Position numbers and translations under genes: made by a program. 64,000 bases of DNA from Rhodamnia argentea (lineage: Eukaryota > Streptophyta > Magnoliopsida > Myrtales > Myrtaceae): NCBI RefSeq assembly GCF_020921035.1, contig NC_063155.1:22685294-22749293 (forward strand). The letters are read 5' to 3'. Numbering within the stretch: the stretch's first letter is position 1; each line of letters starts with the position of its first letter. The notes beneath the pieces were generated by a model, which was not told where the DNA came from, did no database searches, and saw only the letters and a program-made list of their open reading frames with translations. Shown in pieces: positions 11,458-24,648 of the stretch.

Positions 11458-14018
11458 GTTAGAGATGCAGGAGGCCCTTTAAACCCAGGACACGGAGAAG
11501 GCGCCAAGAACCGGCATGGTCGGACGACCGTACTCGATGTGGTGACCCATCGGCGCGGAAGCAGAAAAAGGCCAGGGAGTACTGAACTACTCAACAGAGG
11601 ACCAAGTACCCATTTTGACAAACAAAGAGCTCCTCTCATGGGGGGTCCAGGTTCAGTTTTTAAAGACGACACCTACCTCTGTAGTGAACTCCTCTGCGTT
11701 TGTCAACTCTAGGTGGTTAAAAAAAAAAAAGAAAAACCATACAGAAGCTGCGAGGCCTCCTTCAATGGGATTAGCTTAACTGCCTTTTCTCCCTTGAGTA
11801 CGTTTCTTTCTTCTCTCTTACCTAATACCAATGACTTTATCACTGTCACAGGGTCGGATTGTCTTAATCTTCTCGCCGGTTTCCAGTCACATGAAAGTGA
11901 AAATACATGATTCAGTGGAGTAGTAGAGAGGTTCTTAGCTTTTCAAATAAAGCGTGGGATTGCGATGAATCCAAGTTGTCCATATCTTCTTTTGAAATTC
12001 CTACACTGATTCCATTACAAAACGAATAGATTCACGGTTCCCATTTGATGTTCTGCACCATCCTGTCGACCGTTCCGACCGTCCGATGAGCATATCTTTC
12101 TTCGTATCTTTTTCCTTTTTCTTTCTTGAGCAAGTTTCTTCATGATCAGGAAACCACAAGGTGCTGCCGTCGAAAACGTGGGAAATCAAAGTATTGGTTT
12201 TGGGGGAAGAGAAGGGCGATTGTCAGCTGAGGTAAGATGTCACTTATTTCTTTAATGGAGTGTAAAAGCCATGGCATCCTAATGCAGACATGTCACCAGT
12301 GGGACGTTTCTGCCAGAGACGGGATCATGTTTCGCAGACCCATCACCTTCTGTGGTCCACAAGTGATTTTTGTGGGGCCTTCAACTTCCGACCAATCATC
12401 GAGTACTATAGAAATCTCAAGCTAGACGCAATACCAATATCAATCTCATATCATATACGTAAAAAGGCCGATATGCACTGAGAACAGTACTCTCGAAACG
12501 CCCGATGCTTTCGCACCTTTATGCTAGACCCTTCCCCTGTGCTGGAATTGAGTACTTAAGCCCTTAAATCTTACGGAATCGATGCAATCGGACGGGCGAG
12601 CCTCGGTTTCGCGGCCAAGGCATGCGGGTTAAGATGTGTGGTTCTGGGGTCTTTGTTTGATGAATGGAATCTTTAGATCTGCTGCTGGCGGCTTGAAGAA
12701 TCTTGCTTTTCTTGGTCACATGTGGCTCTCAAGATTCCCCGATTCATTATTTTTATTGGGTACTTTGCACTTAATCGTAATTTGACTTCCGGTATCTCGG
12801 ATCGACATTACTCATTCAGATATTCAACAGATTCTTGATGGGGATCGATCAGAAGAACATGTACATGTACGTCTGCAACCCGAGAGCGGGTCTTTTTCAA
12901 ATTGATGTTTCGCCGTGACTTTGGACTTTTTCCAGGGCGGTTGAGGAGTCAGTGATGTGATATTTGCCGTCTTATAAACGCTCCTCGAGTAAATCCTTAC
13001 AGGGTCTCATACGGAATCCTTGGATCATGCCTACGTAGAGGCGAATCGTGTTCGATTTCGCAAAACCTCTCGGAGAATTCAGAGGATCGACTTGGCATCC
13101 CTAACCGTCACTCTTTTCGGGCCAGTAGAGATCTTAATCTTGTGCCCGATAGAGCTCTGTGATTCTCTGAAGTTACCAATGGCCAGAAGAAGAAGAAGAG
13201 AAGATTCAACAGACTTCGAGGATGGGGCTAAACAATTGAACCACTGGGCAGACATACCAAATATATATATATATGACCTTAATTCTTACGTCTACTGTCA
13301 TGCCAAAGTTCAGACGAAACGACCTTCTTGTTTGACCCATTCTGTATTGAAGCAGAAATGTAGATGGTCCTAATAACTTCACCATGAATTGGTGGCCCAC
13401 CCAAGTCATTCACACTTACTGTATCTTGAATACGACATGCAAAGTCAAGCATAGTTTGCAACCGCGACGAGTTTCGGTTTTTCTCTTTAAGCGCAGCTTA
13501 ACAGGAGTCTTACCGTCTTGTGAAGTGTCAGTCGTTTGATTTATTCTGGACAAGGTAAGAGGTATCATCTGACAGATCAATTGTGCCAAGTTGAAACCAA
13601 TGTTATGATCAGGAGAAATTATCGACTTGGGAAGAGAATTATTATCTATGGCATAATCCATTGACTGAGCGACAGAACTTCCTTTGGTATATAGTGTTGA
13701 ACAGAAGTTTCAAAGACGCACCTGGAAAAAACCACAATCTGGTACCTGGACCGAACAAGAACATAGAGTCCGATAGGGATCACATGTCAAACCTGAAATA
13801 GAATGACAAACGCGACAAGTTCTAATCAAGTTCGCTGGTCTAACACAGTAACGGATTCACTCACCATGACGCAAACGAAAAGCTTTACACTTTACATTGA
13901 GTTGCAACTTTTCAAGCCCCAAATCCTGGTAAGACCTGAACAAAAGGTTGAATGCAACTCCCAACTTCTCTATTAAACAAAAAGGAGCTCATAAACCAAA
14001 GCAATCCCTCCAAACTGG
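11458..14018. other. Intergenic, no gene recognised
   Basis: This stretch lies upstream of the propeller gene and downstream of the TRAUCO-like gene. Short open frames (e.g. 13,020-13,373) have no recognisable domain or codon signature. A short AT repeat lies near 13,260. Nothing else is supported. Confidence 0.45.
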
Positions 14019-16514
14019 CTAATGCTTTTTCTCGGGGGGCACATCATTCTCAACCGGGTTCACGACCCCATGGAAAGGCACTTCAACCATCAGCCTAGGG
14101 AGCGGACGTCCTTCAAAGTTATCGGGAAAGCATTCAAGTTTAGGCCCGAAGTTGAACCTGACCAAACAATTAGGTTGATTAGGAAGAGTATACAATGAAG
14201 CAGCTGGGTAGTATCTGCCTCCATACAAATCCTTGAAAGCAACCCCTTGGCAAACCCCATTTTTGAAGAAAGAAATCTCGCTCCCTGCGTTAGAAGATTG
14301 CAACTACTGATGAGTAAAGTAAAGAGAGAATGACACTGTTTTGGCTACAATACACTCCTGAGGAAGGATTAAACAAACGCTAAAATCCTACTAAACATTA
14401 AGAATGTCAGGTACTTTGGCCATTGGCTATGAATGCAGGCAAACCTGGGCTCAAAGGATAACCGGACATTGCTAGACCAAGAAAATTTTTTATCTCCGTA
14501 CTGTTAAGATATAAACTGAAAAATTGGGTGGCGCCATTGTGGCAAGTTCTAAAGGCTGCCAACCGTAAAATCCAGCTCATAAATATGCCACTTACCCTCA
14601 AGACAGAATTTACCGCCCGACAACATAACGCAAGCCATATCGACCCAACTTTTAAGTGCCAATTAAGTAATGGCCTCAACCTATTCAAGAGAATGAAGTC
14701 TACAACATTCACTTTATTTTACTATTGTAATAAGTCAGCTAATGTTACTTATCGGTCCACTTGAATTGAGAGTGCTTAAATTTTAGACTCTCATAATTCA
14801 TGTACATGGGGGGTAGGACTGTAGGACAGGCTGCTGGCCAGTTACTGTTATGATATGATGTTCTTGTTTGAAGTTAAGAGTCTCTGTATACTAAGCTTGG
14901 CTCTAACATTTATAACATGATTGATCAGCGGGACTAAATAAATTAACCCAAAATCAAGTTTTAGACTAACCTTAAACTTTCCATGGGCTACAGCAATCTA
15001 CAATCCAGTAAAATTGACCTCTCCGGCAAAACTTGTATCATATTTAAGCATGAGCTTGTACTACTACGTTTCATACTGCATTCACAAATAAAAAGAAAGT
15101 TCCATTTAGCCCTGCCTTACCTTGCTGCTATAAAATTGACCTCTCCGGCAAAAGTATCATTTTGGAAGAGTATCCCACATACAGCAGCACAAGCTAGTTG
15201 CCTTAAATATTTAGACAGAGTCACTACTAGATTCCTAAAATTTCTAACAACTTCATTTTGAAATGGTAACCATAAATGGAAATAGAGACTTACAATCAAC
15301 AACTTACATAAACACATGCCACAGAGACACTAAATAGCCAACTCACCAGGCACCACCTTGGGCGGATCTTCCTTCGGGTCGGCCGCACAAACATATCTCT
15401 GCCCCTTAAACAGCACCAAGCGTGGCGGCTTTGGGGCATACCGCTCACCGTCGGGCAAATTAATGTAGAAACCAATGATATCACCTTCCTTGTACCCTTC
15501 ATCTCCGTACTTCTCCCTGAGAGCCTTGTGCACCTTACACCCATCAATGTCCCTATACCCATAGCTATTCCCATCATAACCAACAGGTGCCTGCAAGTCG
15601 CCTTTCTCTGTAGACCACCCTAATCTGGTATGCCCTGTCTCACCCAATCTCTCCACCTTAATTTCAAAGTACCAAGCGCCCTCCACAACCCCTCTTGTGG
15701 CCCTCACCATCCTGTACCCCTTCATGCTGCCGGCAGTCATCCGGTCCTCGCTCAATTCGACTTTCTCCGCCTTATAGAACTTGGACAGACAGATTTCCAT
15801 CTCCGGGTTGTCGTCCGTTTTGTCGGGGAACCGCGGCAAGGGGGCTACCAAGACCTTGTCATTGGAGGCCGAATTGGGGGCATTGTTGGTGTTGTTGGTA
15901 CTGTTCTTGCTCTTGCTCCTTTTGCCCTTCCGAGTGGACTTGGGGACCCACACGTTGTTGCTCTTCTTCTTGCTCGATTTCTTCCCATTGGTGGTGCTCG
16001 GAGCCGCTCCGTTTTCGGCGACCGCGCTCGCATTAGGTTCCACAGAGCCAGCTTCGGCTTCTTCTTCTTCTCCTTCTTTGGTTTCTTCCGGGTCTTCGAG
16101 TTCTTGGTTTTCAGGAAGGTGAAGAGCGAGAGAGGACAAAGGTTTCTGCTTTTTGGGAGACGGCTCTTCTTCTTCTTCATCCTCCTCCTCTTCCTCCTCC
16201 TCCTCCTCCTCGTCCTCTTCTTGGTCGTCGTCCTCGTCATTTTGGGAAGTTCTGGGTCGTTTGGTAGACTTTCGGGGCTCATAAGAAGCAGGGGTTTCTT
16301 CCTCATCAGAGGATGAACCGTCGGAAAAGGGTTGGGTTTTCAGAGGGGTGGGGTTTTCAGGCTCGCCCATCGTCTGCGTTGGCGTCGCCGACGGCGTCGG
16401 CGGCGGCGGAGAGGGTTTGTCGGCGGGGGAGGGAGGAGCGGGATGAAGGGGCAGCTCCCCTGTTTCGTCGTCGTCGTCGTCGTCTCTGTATGTGGATTGG
16501 AGAGAGTCCATCAC
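14019..16514 (-). CDS. TRO: SPRY-domain Ash2-like protein (TRAUCO-like), COMPASS subunit
   Basis: Exons 15347-16514 and 14019-14284 join (phase 1) to 477 residues. The N-terminal half is low-complexity: proline-rich, then a long Asp/Glu run (about residues 95-120), and Lys/Arg-rich segments ([18 protein letters not shown]) that suit nuclear import. From about residue 235 there is a SPRY domain: [66 protein letters not shown], then [16 protein letters not shown] in exon 2. Plant TRAUCO/ASH2R is the Ash2 partner in the H3K4 methyltransferase complex, and the family also has this split acidic-plus-SPRY layout. Nuclear action is inferred. Intron 1 (about 1 kb) contains two copies of an ATTGACCTCTCCGGCAAAA motif near 15,011 and 15,131. 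The gene shares an upstream region with the divergent DUF604 gene. Confidence 0.88.
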
Positions 16515-16585
16515 AGGCGGTGGGACTGCGAAAACAGCTACAGGGTGGGAAATGACAACAGTGGAATTCTTGGTTCAGTTTGGCT

Positions 16586-16622
16586 GGAGAGCGAGAGAGA
16601 GAGAGAGAGAGGGAGAGAGAGA
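16586..16622. repeat. GA microsatellite in the TRAUCO-like 5' leader
   Basis: A (GA)n tract (CT on the coding strand) lies about 75-110 bp before the start codon at 16514. CT-rich leaders are common in plant housekeeping genes. Confidence 0.8.
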
Positions 16623-17693
16623 TGATTGAATTGCAGTGGAAGAGGACAGAGATTGGAGGAGGGAAGGCAAAAAGGCAATCAGGCGAGCGCCGTTAAACGG
16701 GATGAGAAGACGCCGTTTTGATTCCGCGGTACTACGGGTGTATTTTCTTTGGGGGGTTTGCCTTCCCTAAACTATGGCATTGGAGTTAGGTCATGAAATA
16801 AATGAAATGAGAATCCAAATACGGTCCATTTGGGAAAATAATGAAGAAATAATCCGGATATGAAGATGGCACGACTTCCATATTAAAACTTTGGTGCAAT
16901 ATAGATAGACGTTGAATTTCATCGAGTCCAAACTTTGAGACGATTTGTGAAATTTTCGACGATTTAATAGTCACATTCATCGGAAATTCATCTTTAATGA
17001 TAAAAAATTGTCTTATTTGGATAGAGAAAAATAATGGAATCGAATCAAATTAAACCAAAGAAACTTTTTTTCCTTCGGCTAAGGGTAAGTAAATATCTAA
17101 GCTTATTGAAGGGACATACAAATAAATTCGGGAATACCCAACATAGATGAAAAGAGACTACAGTTAATGAAGATGTTAATGATTAGCGGAGTCCTTTATT
17201 ACTGAAGATGTTAATGCAGAGTCGACTTTAATATGGAAAGATTAATGAAAATTTGTATCGACATGGTGGATGTGCTACAAATGCGGAGATAGTGAATTCG
17301 GTTTGACTATATTACACGACAAAGGGCGATTGCGGCTACTTAATCAAATTTAATGTATCGATGTGGAGAGGTAAGAATTCCAATTTGTTTCGATCCACTG
17401 CAACTGATGCCCGGAATCAGAGCCCGGCAGAGAAAGTATCAAGCAAGTTAAAAAGAGTAAACTCATCTTTCATCCTGTCCAAGCTGCGTGATAACGCAAG
17501 TCTGTTCAATCTCAACATGCATACCATCACCAACCCCTCACGAGGAAAGCATAAACCATCTCATCTTCGTCATGCCCTCTCGCAAGATCCATGTCAAAAT
17601 TATCAGAAAGGTTACAGAGCTTCACATGTACCAGCACAGCAAACCATGCGAGATGCAATGGCTTTCACTTGTAAAAGACAGTTTTGAACCGCT
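16623..17693. other. Shared upstream region of two divergent genes
   Basis: About 1.1 kb separates the minus-strand TRAUCO-like gene from the plus-strand DUF604 gene. AT-rich DNA, no repeats or genes recognised. Confidence 0.45.
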
Positions 17694-17700
17694 TATATAA
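17694..17700 (+). promoter_or_regulatory. TATA box of the DUF604 gene
   Basis: A TATATAA motif lies 94 bp before the start codon at 17795. Supported by motif and spacing only. Confidence 0.5.
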
Positions 17701-17794
17701 GTGATGAAGTACCTATCCTATGTATGATCTCGCGCTTCGCTTGTCTACATTGTTCTTCTCGATCTATTCTCCATATCCCTTCTGCTAGTCGGGG

Positions 17795-19468
17795 ATGTCG
17801 CCAGATATGTCTCTCTATCACAGCTCGACCAAGCAGAAACCCGGCCATTCTTCTCTAGGAAGTTCGTGCAGATCAGTGGCTATTTCAGGACTGCTTTTGC
17901 TCCTGCTGTGCACATTGTCCTTTAGCTACCACTGGAGCCAATCTCTGATTGCCTTTTACCTACCCTTCAGGCTCAGCTGTCTGTCGTCCGGCCCCGGCCC
18001 CGGCCCATGCCCCAGCACTGGCACTCCTACTAACGTCAACCACCTCGTGTTTGGCATAGTTGGCTCTGTGAATACATGGAAACATAAGAGGCCCTACATT
18101 GAATCGTGGTGGAGACCAAATGTTACTCGCGGGTATCTCTTCCTGGATCGAGCTCCTTCGAAAGAGCTTCAAGACTGGCCTCCTTCTTCGCCTCCTTTCC
18201 GAGTGAACGAAGATATAACTAAGTGGGAAGTATACCCGAGAATCGCGAGACCTGTCCAGGTAAGGATTTTTCGAACGATCTTGGAGACGTTTAGACAGGG
18301 AGACAGAGATGTGAGATGGTATATAATGGCGGACGACGACACCGTGCTCTTCCTGGACAACCTCGTGGAGGTTCTGTCAAAGTATGATCATACCAAGTAC
18401 TACTATATCGGCTCAACCTCAGAATGTATCACGTCCAACTTTGACTTGTCCTTCGAGATGGCCTTTGGAGGAGCTGGCTATGCTTTGAGCTACCCTCTGG
18501 TTGAGATGCTGGCGACGGAGTTAGATGCTTGCATAAAGAGAAATCCACAGTTGTTTTTTAGCGATCACATGTTGCATATATGCTTAGCCGACCTTGGAGT
18601 CTCCCTGACCAGAGAGAGAGGCTTTCATCAGGTATGAATCACAAATTTGAGACTCTACTCGGCCTGTATAATCTGGATACCTAAGATTTTTCTTTTTACC
18701 TGAGAGCAACGATTTTCCTTGCCACAGATTGATCTCCACGGTGACATATCAGGTTTTCTATCGGCTCATCTGCAATCTCCTATCCTATCACTGCACCACA
18801 TCGATGTCATCGACCCAATTTTCCCCTCCATGAACCGCTCTGAAGCTATCAATCAGCTCATGAAGCCTGCACAGGTCGACCAATCCCGTCTCCTGCAACA
18901 AACTGTCTGCTACAACAGGGAAAGAAACTGGTCAATCTCTGTATCATGGGGTTACTCTACTCATATATATGAGAACATACTTCCTCGAAGCTTCTTAGGG
19001 AAACCCATTGAGACATTCAAGCCATGGTTGAAGAGAGCTAAGCCACCTTTCTATTTGTTCAACACGCGGATCCTCGATGGCAACCCATGCATAGTTCCTC
19101 ATGTATTTTTCTTGAAATCCATGGAGAATGCTACTCGTAACGAAATTGTTACTGCTTACACTCGAGCGTCAAAGAGAGGATTACCCGCTTGTGCACTTGG
19201 TGGAAATCATTCTGCAGATCCCATCTCCAGAGTTCTAGTATTTTCACCAAGAAGAAGACACATTGAGGTCAGTGTTTTTCATTTAATCTGCAGACGAGCA
19301 TGCAACAAGCTGTCGTATTTGACACAAACCGGCTATGTCAACATAATCATCTTTGTCCATTTGCTCTTTCAGGCCGGAAGAATAGAGTGCTGTGATGTTC
19401 TAGCTGACAACCAGAATACCACAAAGGTCAGACTAAGGCCCTGCATGTTCGGTGAAGTCATTGCCTAA
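17795..19468 (+). CDS. DUF604 family glycosyltransferase (GT31-like, Golgi type II membrane protein)
   Basis: Exons 17795-18631, 18728-19267 and 19373-19468 join at phase 0 to 490 residues. Residues 1-27 are cytosolic; about 28-46 (VAISGLLLLLLCTLSFSY) form a single membrane anchor, followed by a Gly/Pro stem. The catalytic region includes HLVFGIVGSVNTWKHKRPYI, the metal-binding ADDDTVLF motif (Asp180-182), the GGAGYALS loop and FFSDHMLHICLADLGV. The C-terminal half (IDLHGDISGFL to CCDVLADNQNTTKVRLRPC) is the DUF604 extension. Known plant members act as probable beta-3-glycosyltransferases on cell-wall or glycoprotein sugars, but donor and acceptor are unknown. No disabling change is seen. Reading through the second donor would also stay open, so a retained-intron form is possible. 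Confidence 0.9.
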
Positions 19469-20008
19469 GAGCAGAACGACATGAATGTGTCATGTCGGTT
19501 TCTACATGTTTTTCACATTGATGATATCGCCGATCTTAGGATCAATACTAAATTCATTCATCCATTTCAAAGCCGCAAAAGTTGGTAGGTTGTGGAGTTG
19601 ATAAAGATGCAATGGTCCCCCTCAGGAGAGAAATTGCTGTCAAAGAACAAAACTAGAGTGGGAGAATATCCAAAATGTTTGTGTTCATGTTGATAACGGA
19701 AACTTTATCATAAATTCTTCAACTCTTCCAGAATTACAACCGCATTGTACTGCTGATGTCTGAACTATATATATTTGTTATAGCACTCTTGAGACCCATA
19801 AGTAAGAAGAAATCAGAAAGTTAAATTGAAGGTCATTTATTTGTAGGATAAATCATGTGTACAATGAACGAGTCATCCTGAAAGAAGCATCGGTTTGTAT
19901 GAATCAAAACTGGCGGCAGCGTCAAGGATTGCCGCATGCTGAGGACATGTGGATTGATGCTTCAAGTGCCTTCACAAAGAAAATCAAACAAATTGTTGGA
20001 TCTTGGGT
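19469..20008. other. Convergent 3' ends of the DUF604 and RER genes
   Basis: Short intergenic region holding both 3' UTRs. Nothing else is seen. Confidence 0.5.
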
Positions 20009-23000
20009 CTACTGAATACCTATCCAACGTGCATAATCTACCCACCTGTCAAATGACCATGCAGTTCATTACCTTTAACCGAGGGATACAAACTCAATTA
20101 GTCAAAAAAATCCAGATGAGAAAAGTCTTACAATAGGGAGCCCAAGTATGTGTTGCCGGTTCGAACAGCAAAGCAAATAGCACTGAGCATGAATTTGTGT
20201 TGGTGTAGCAAGGGCTCTAACATCCTCTGCTCAATTACACCAGCTAGCACTTGGTACCTGTTGGATACTTAGAAATTTAAACGCATGCCAAAAACATTAT
20301 CTTGACATGTAGCTGGACAGATACAGACAAATAGTTCTCTTACGTCACAAGTAGCAGCAACAAGCAAAACATGCTAAACCTTGGATTTCATGAACAAGTT
20401 TTTAAATTCAAGTAAAAAGAAAGATGGGTCTTCAAGTAGGGTTTATTTGATGGCAGTCCTGCCGAGCTCTTCTGACTAGTCTAGAGAAAAGAGCAATGTG
20501 CATCAGGTCTCGCTGAAAGATCCAAGCAGAAGGAGCCAGAATGTAAAAGCACAGTACTTTTCTAAAAAGACCATGTGAAGTATACTTTAAAATCAGAAAG
20601 ACAAAAAATCCCTCTCAAACTTTTAATCCTCTTAAGAAATCGTCCCTCTGTAAGTGTGAGCTGTTCAAAACAGACAAAACATTGATGTTTTCCGAGGAGT
20701 CACAACAAAACAATCCTTTCCGCGAGAAAAATTATATGAAGGCAACTGCGGATGCAGGTATCGGGTAAAGGCGGCAAACCTGAGATTACTTGAAACAGCC
20801 ATGTAAACACCATAGGCAGCACTTGTTGACAAAATCGGTACATTTTCCACTTCAGCAGATCTGTTATCAACAGCCTTCCTTGCGTTAATCAAGGCATTTG
20901 TCACAAATGTACCAACCTGAGAAACAAGAAAATTTTGATTATCAAGATTTAGAAATCTTTATTTGCAGGATTAGATTCCCTTAATTTTCCTCTAGTCCTT
21001 ACCATTTGCAACGATGAAATAAGAAAGATAATTGCACTTTCACCTTCACTTAATTGACATGAAGTTAAGGAATATGGAGAGAAGACCTCTTTTCAGCATC
21101 CAACGGATGAGAAACGACATGCCATGATGTAATTCCTGTTTAAGCTAGTGGGTCAATTGTCCAACAATGAGTTGGACAAGTACAACTTGCATTCAAAGTA
21201 GAAGCTAGGACTAGGCTATAGTGATCACATCTTTGATTTCTTGATTGTAGTGAAGAGATGAAAACTCACCAAGGATGATGCAGTGCCGACAGCAAAAAGC
21301 TTTGTGCCATTACGCTGCACCATATTAAAATACGTGGATTAACACTCACAATTGCTGAAAATGGGCATATGAAGCAACAACGAAAAGGAAGGGATATACT
21401 TACCAGTATGGAACCCATCCTCTGTAAGAACGAATACGATATTCCAGGAAGTGCAGTCTACAGATGATCGAGGATAAATTAGTTCATAGCACAGAAGCCG
21501 GGCCCAGAGATCTTCATAGAAGAGCAGCTGACTGTAATAGACGAAGCAGTAACCTGAAATGCATTGTCGGGACATCTATAGAAGAACTTTGCCAGTGATC
21601 CAGCGTTGGTGGCAAGAGCAGGGCGGAGAGAAACCGTTGGGGCAGGGAGATAAACAAGCATGAAATCCGCAAGTATTGCCATTACCTAAGAGAGCAAGAG
21701 TTGGAAGCATAACCAAATCGTATCATTAAGTCTTATCTGTAACAGGTATGTCACTACTCGGGTAGATGGGAGTGGGACCAAAGGAAGCCAACATCTTCTG
21801 AAAATCAACAGGAGCAATTCAAAATTTTACTTAGCATTCATAGCTGGGAACATTTTCTCATCCACTCAGAAAAACACGGAAAAAGACGTATGAGCGCGTA
21901 TGTTGGAGTATCTTCACGTGCTTAGAAACAATTTCATCCAGTAAAAAAAAGGGGTGCTTTTCGACCAAAATAAATAAATGAGGGGTGTTCCTTGAAGTGC
22001 TATACCTCCGGATTAATCTATTTATTTATTTGGAATAGACACAAAAACTTGTGAAATCTTTGAAATTGCTCCTGAGAGGATGCTCAAGTTGGTTTTACAA
22101 GAAATCCTACCAATTATTGATGAACTTGCACCAATACCAACATTCTTAATGAAGGCTTATAATGAGAGGCAGCCAATCCGTACCACATCAGCAAAAACAA
22201 TTTCCAGCTCCTCGAAAAATTTCTCTCCCCGGCGTTGATACTCCGCGGCAGTCTACAAAGAGACATAAATCCTTGTAGTCGGTTTGTTTTAGGAGAAAAA
22301 GATTAGCTCACATAAAGAAGAGGAAATGTATGATGGAATTATCGGAAGATCATCATCAATTCAACTATCAATCACATCAGTTTAAGCAACTAACCCTCAA
22401 TCAGTCAGGAACAAGCCCTGGCAGTTGGCAAAAAATTATGGAAATAATGTGCATTATTACTAATAACAGATACCACATGAAGGGTCTTGTTAGAAGCACT
22501 TGTTAAACATGCTTAATAAGGGAATATACAAGTTTCAAAGCATTGACTGTGCAAGTATGAGGATAATCAGTGCATTAGAAATTGCAAAATTTCCTCAATT
22601 CTTTACTTAACAAGTGCTCATGGACACTCATAACAAAATCCTGATGTGAAATACCAAAGGGATGCCTGAGGCTCTGACATTCACTTAGAATCTGTAAGAA
22701 AAAACTCACGACTAGAAGCGAGCGTAAAGTTGAACAATTAAGAGAGCACAGAAAATTCAACTTATTTCGTCACGGTTCAATCTTCTAAACGTACTGTTAA
22801 AACCTGTATGGAACATATCCATTTATAATTATAGAGTCTTTCCCTCGGTCTTGACATACCGAGAGATATAGAACCCTATTAAAGAGCAATTTACCAGACA
22901 GTCAGCCCAAACGAAATGCAGTTTCTCTCTCCTCCCTAAACCAAAAGACTGGAACTTGAAAGACTAATCTTGCAGCAGACAGAAATCTAAAGTAATGAAG

Positions 23001-23620
23001 ACTTTTAGCAGAGAGAATAAATTTCACAGGAGTCAAAATTTTGAGCACTAATCATGCGGAATGAACAACACAAATGTCCAAAGCTAACTATGTACCTTTG
23101 TGAAGAGCCCGACACCACATTCAATCCCGACCTTGGCCAAGAACAGGTCATCAGCCAACAACCTTTCCTTAAACCCACCGAACTGAAGCAACCAACGGAA
23201 CAGCGCTGACTTCTCCAGCTCGAAGTACCTCGTAACCACCGACCCCGGGATCCTCCCGGCGCCAAGAGCCGCCGCCAGATCCCCTGGCAAGCTCTCTACG
23301 CCTCGACCCGCCTCCGCCAGCACCATGAGCGCCTCCTTCTTGTTGTTATCGCCGGCATTGTCTCCGCCCCCTCCGCCGCCGGAGGAGGGGCCGTCGTCCC
23401 CGCCTCCGCCGCCGGAATGGCCGCCGGAGCAGAGGGCTATGTGGAGGGGAGGGCGGCTTTGGTGGGTGGCGAGAGAGGCGGGGGAGGCGGAGGAGAGGCG
23501 GAGGCGGAGCAGGGAAGGTGGCTGTAAAGAGGCCGGGGGTGGGAGGAAAGGGCCGCTGTTGGTGGCGGTGGCGCGGTTGTGAAGAGAGACGGTGTGGTTG
23601 AAGAAGGTGGCGATTGCCAT
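20009..23620 (-). CDS. RER4: Protein RETICULATA-RELATED 4-like, chloroplast membrane (DUF3411)
   Basis: Eight exons (23096-23620, 22184-22252, 21554-21685, 21404-21457, 21270-21314, 20780-20916, 20132-20257, 20009-20045) join to 374 residues. The last exon is only 37 nt and codes WVDYARWIGIQ-stop; ignoring it would end the protein early at an in-frame TAA. Residues 1-60 are Ser/Thr/Pro-rich like a transit peptide, followed by a Gly-rich linker. The conserved core starts LAEAGRGVESLPGDLAAAL and continues RWLLQFGGFKERLLADDLFLAK. Predicted membrane segments include VMAILADFMLVYLPAPTV, LFAVGTASSLVGTFVTNALI, AAYGVYMAVSSNL and FMLSAICFAVRTGNTYLGSLL. The family sits in the plastid inner envelope and affects mesophyll and leaf-vein appearance; its transport or metabolic role is unsettled. 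RER4 is the best match by length and motifs. Confidence 0.88.
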
Positions 23621-24412
23621 TGTTGATCGTTGCTCGCTCTCTGTGACGAAATGGGCGTCGTGCGTTTTAGGTGATGGGAAGAAGAAGTGCGCGGGGCTTT
23701 AATGTCGTTTTTGTAATTTTGTTTCTCAGCCATTGTGTTGTACAATGTAGTTTTTCCTGTCGGGCGTGGAAATCGTAGCGATTTCTGAAGAGTCACAGTT
23801 TCAGCTCGGGACACGTGGAGTCCACGACCCAGTTAGAAAAAAAAAAAAGAGACAAGGAAAATTGGAATCCCTTTTTCGTTAATATCAAGAAAATTTGGAA
23901 AAAAATATTTTTTATTAAAAAATAAAAAATATGGCCCTAATTTCTTACTCACTTTTTTCACAATCCTTAGACTCTTGTTTTTATTTGAAGCGTCCAAAAT
24001 AATCAAAATATCAGCAGATGATATGCGGATTTTAATTTTCATGAACGTTTGAAACTTAAAGTACTTTTTTTTTGTTTGTTTGTAAAGGTTTTGTGAATGG
24101 CGTGATTAGAATTAAAAGGCCAACGAGATATAGATCTTAAGCTTTTCTTGCGCGACATTCAAATCTGCAGATCGTATAGCATGTGATTAATCGGATTCAT
24201 ATTATAAAATTCAAAGTAAGTGCTAGAGACTAAAGTGTTGTATTTTAAGTATCGACTGCTTTGAGTGATGAAATAAAAAAATAATAATAAGTTGTTTGAT
24301 GATAATTGAAAATTAATAAACAATTGAAAATGGATAACCAAATTTTATCCATTTCTTACCAATGATAGAAAGGTGACCATGTTTTAGCAATTATGTGGTA
24401 AGATCTCTGTTG
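23621..24412. other. Intergenic, AT-rich
   Basis: Upstream region of the RER gene. No gene or clear repeat is recognised. Confidence 0.45.
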
Positions 24413-24648
24413 TCGTCAATAAGCATGTTACTGAGGGGGGTAATGGGTCGTTAGGAGATTTCTCCCAAGAACTCGGGAAGCTTAAAAAGTGTTTTATGTG
24501 TTACCTCGGAAAGTCCGTCGGGGAAGGTGCTGTGTAGGGACAAAAAATTAAATATCAGAGGATTCTCGCACGCAAAGGCCGTTCGAGTTCGACTGATCTT
24601 TGGCATGTGTCTGGTTCAACCAACGACGAATATTACCGTCCAGCATCG
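24413..24648. repeat. Cluster-specific repeat, also at 37,243-37,480
   Basis: About 235 bp nearly match 37,243-37,480 (both contain CAAGAACTCGGGAAGCTTAA and GGGAAGGTGCTGTGTAGGGA). In the second copy it precedes the last-exon relic of reductase copy C, so this looks like 3'-flanking DNA of the ancestral reductase unit. Here it is cut off by the element that follows. Confidence 0.7.

Noticed and set aside
11433-11672. Upstream 79-codon frame as first exon of the propeller gene
   Set aside because: It has no signal-peptide or family resemblance, while the frame from 11,457 gives a good signal sequence directly before the conserved SWYPYE start. A hidden 5' exon is still possible.
15630-16316. 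A 228-codon plus-strand open frame opposite the SPRY gene
   Set aside because: It is the antisense of the Asp/Glu- and Lys-rich region of the TRAUCO-like exon 1. Its Phe/Leu runs come from GAA/GAG codons read backwards.
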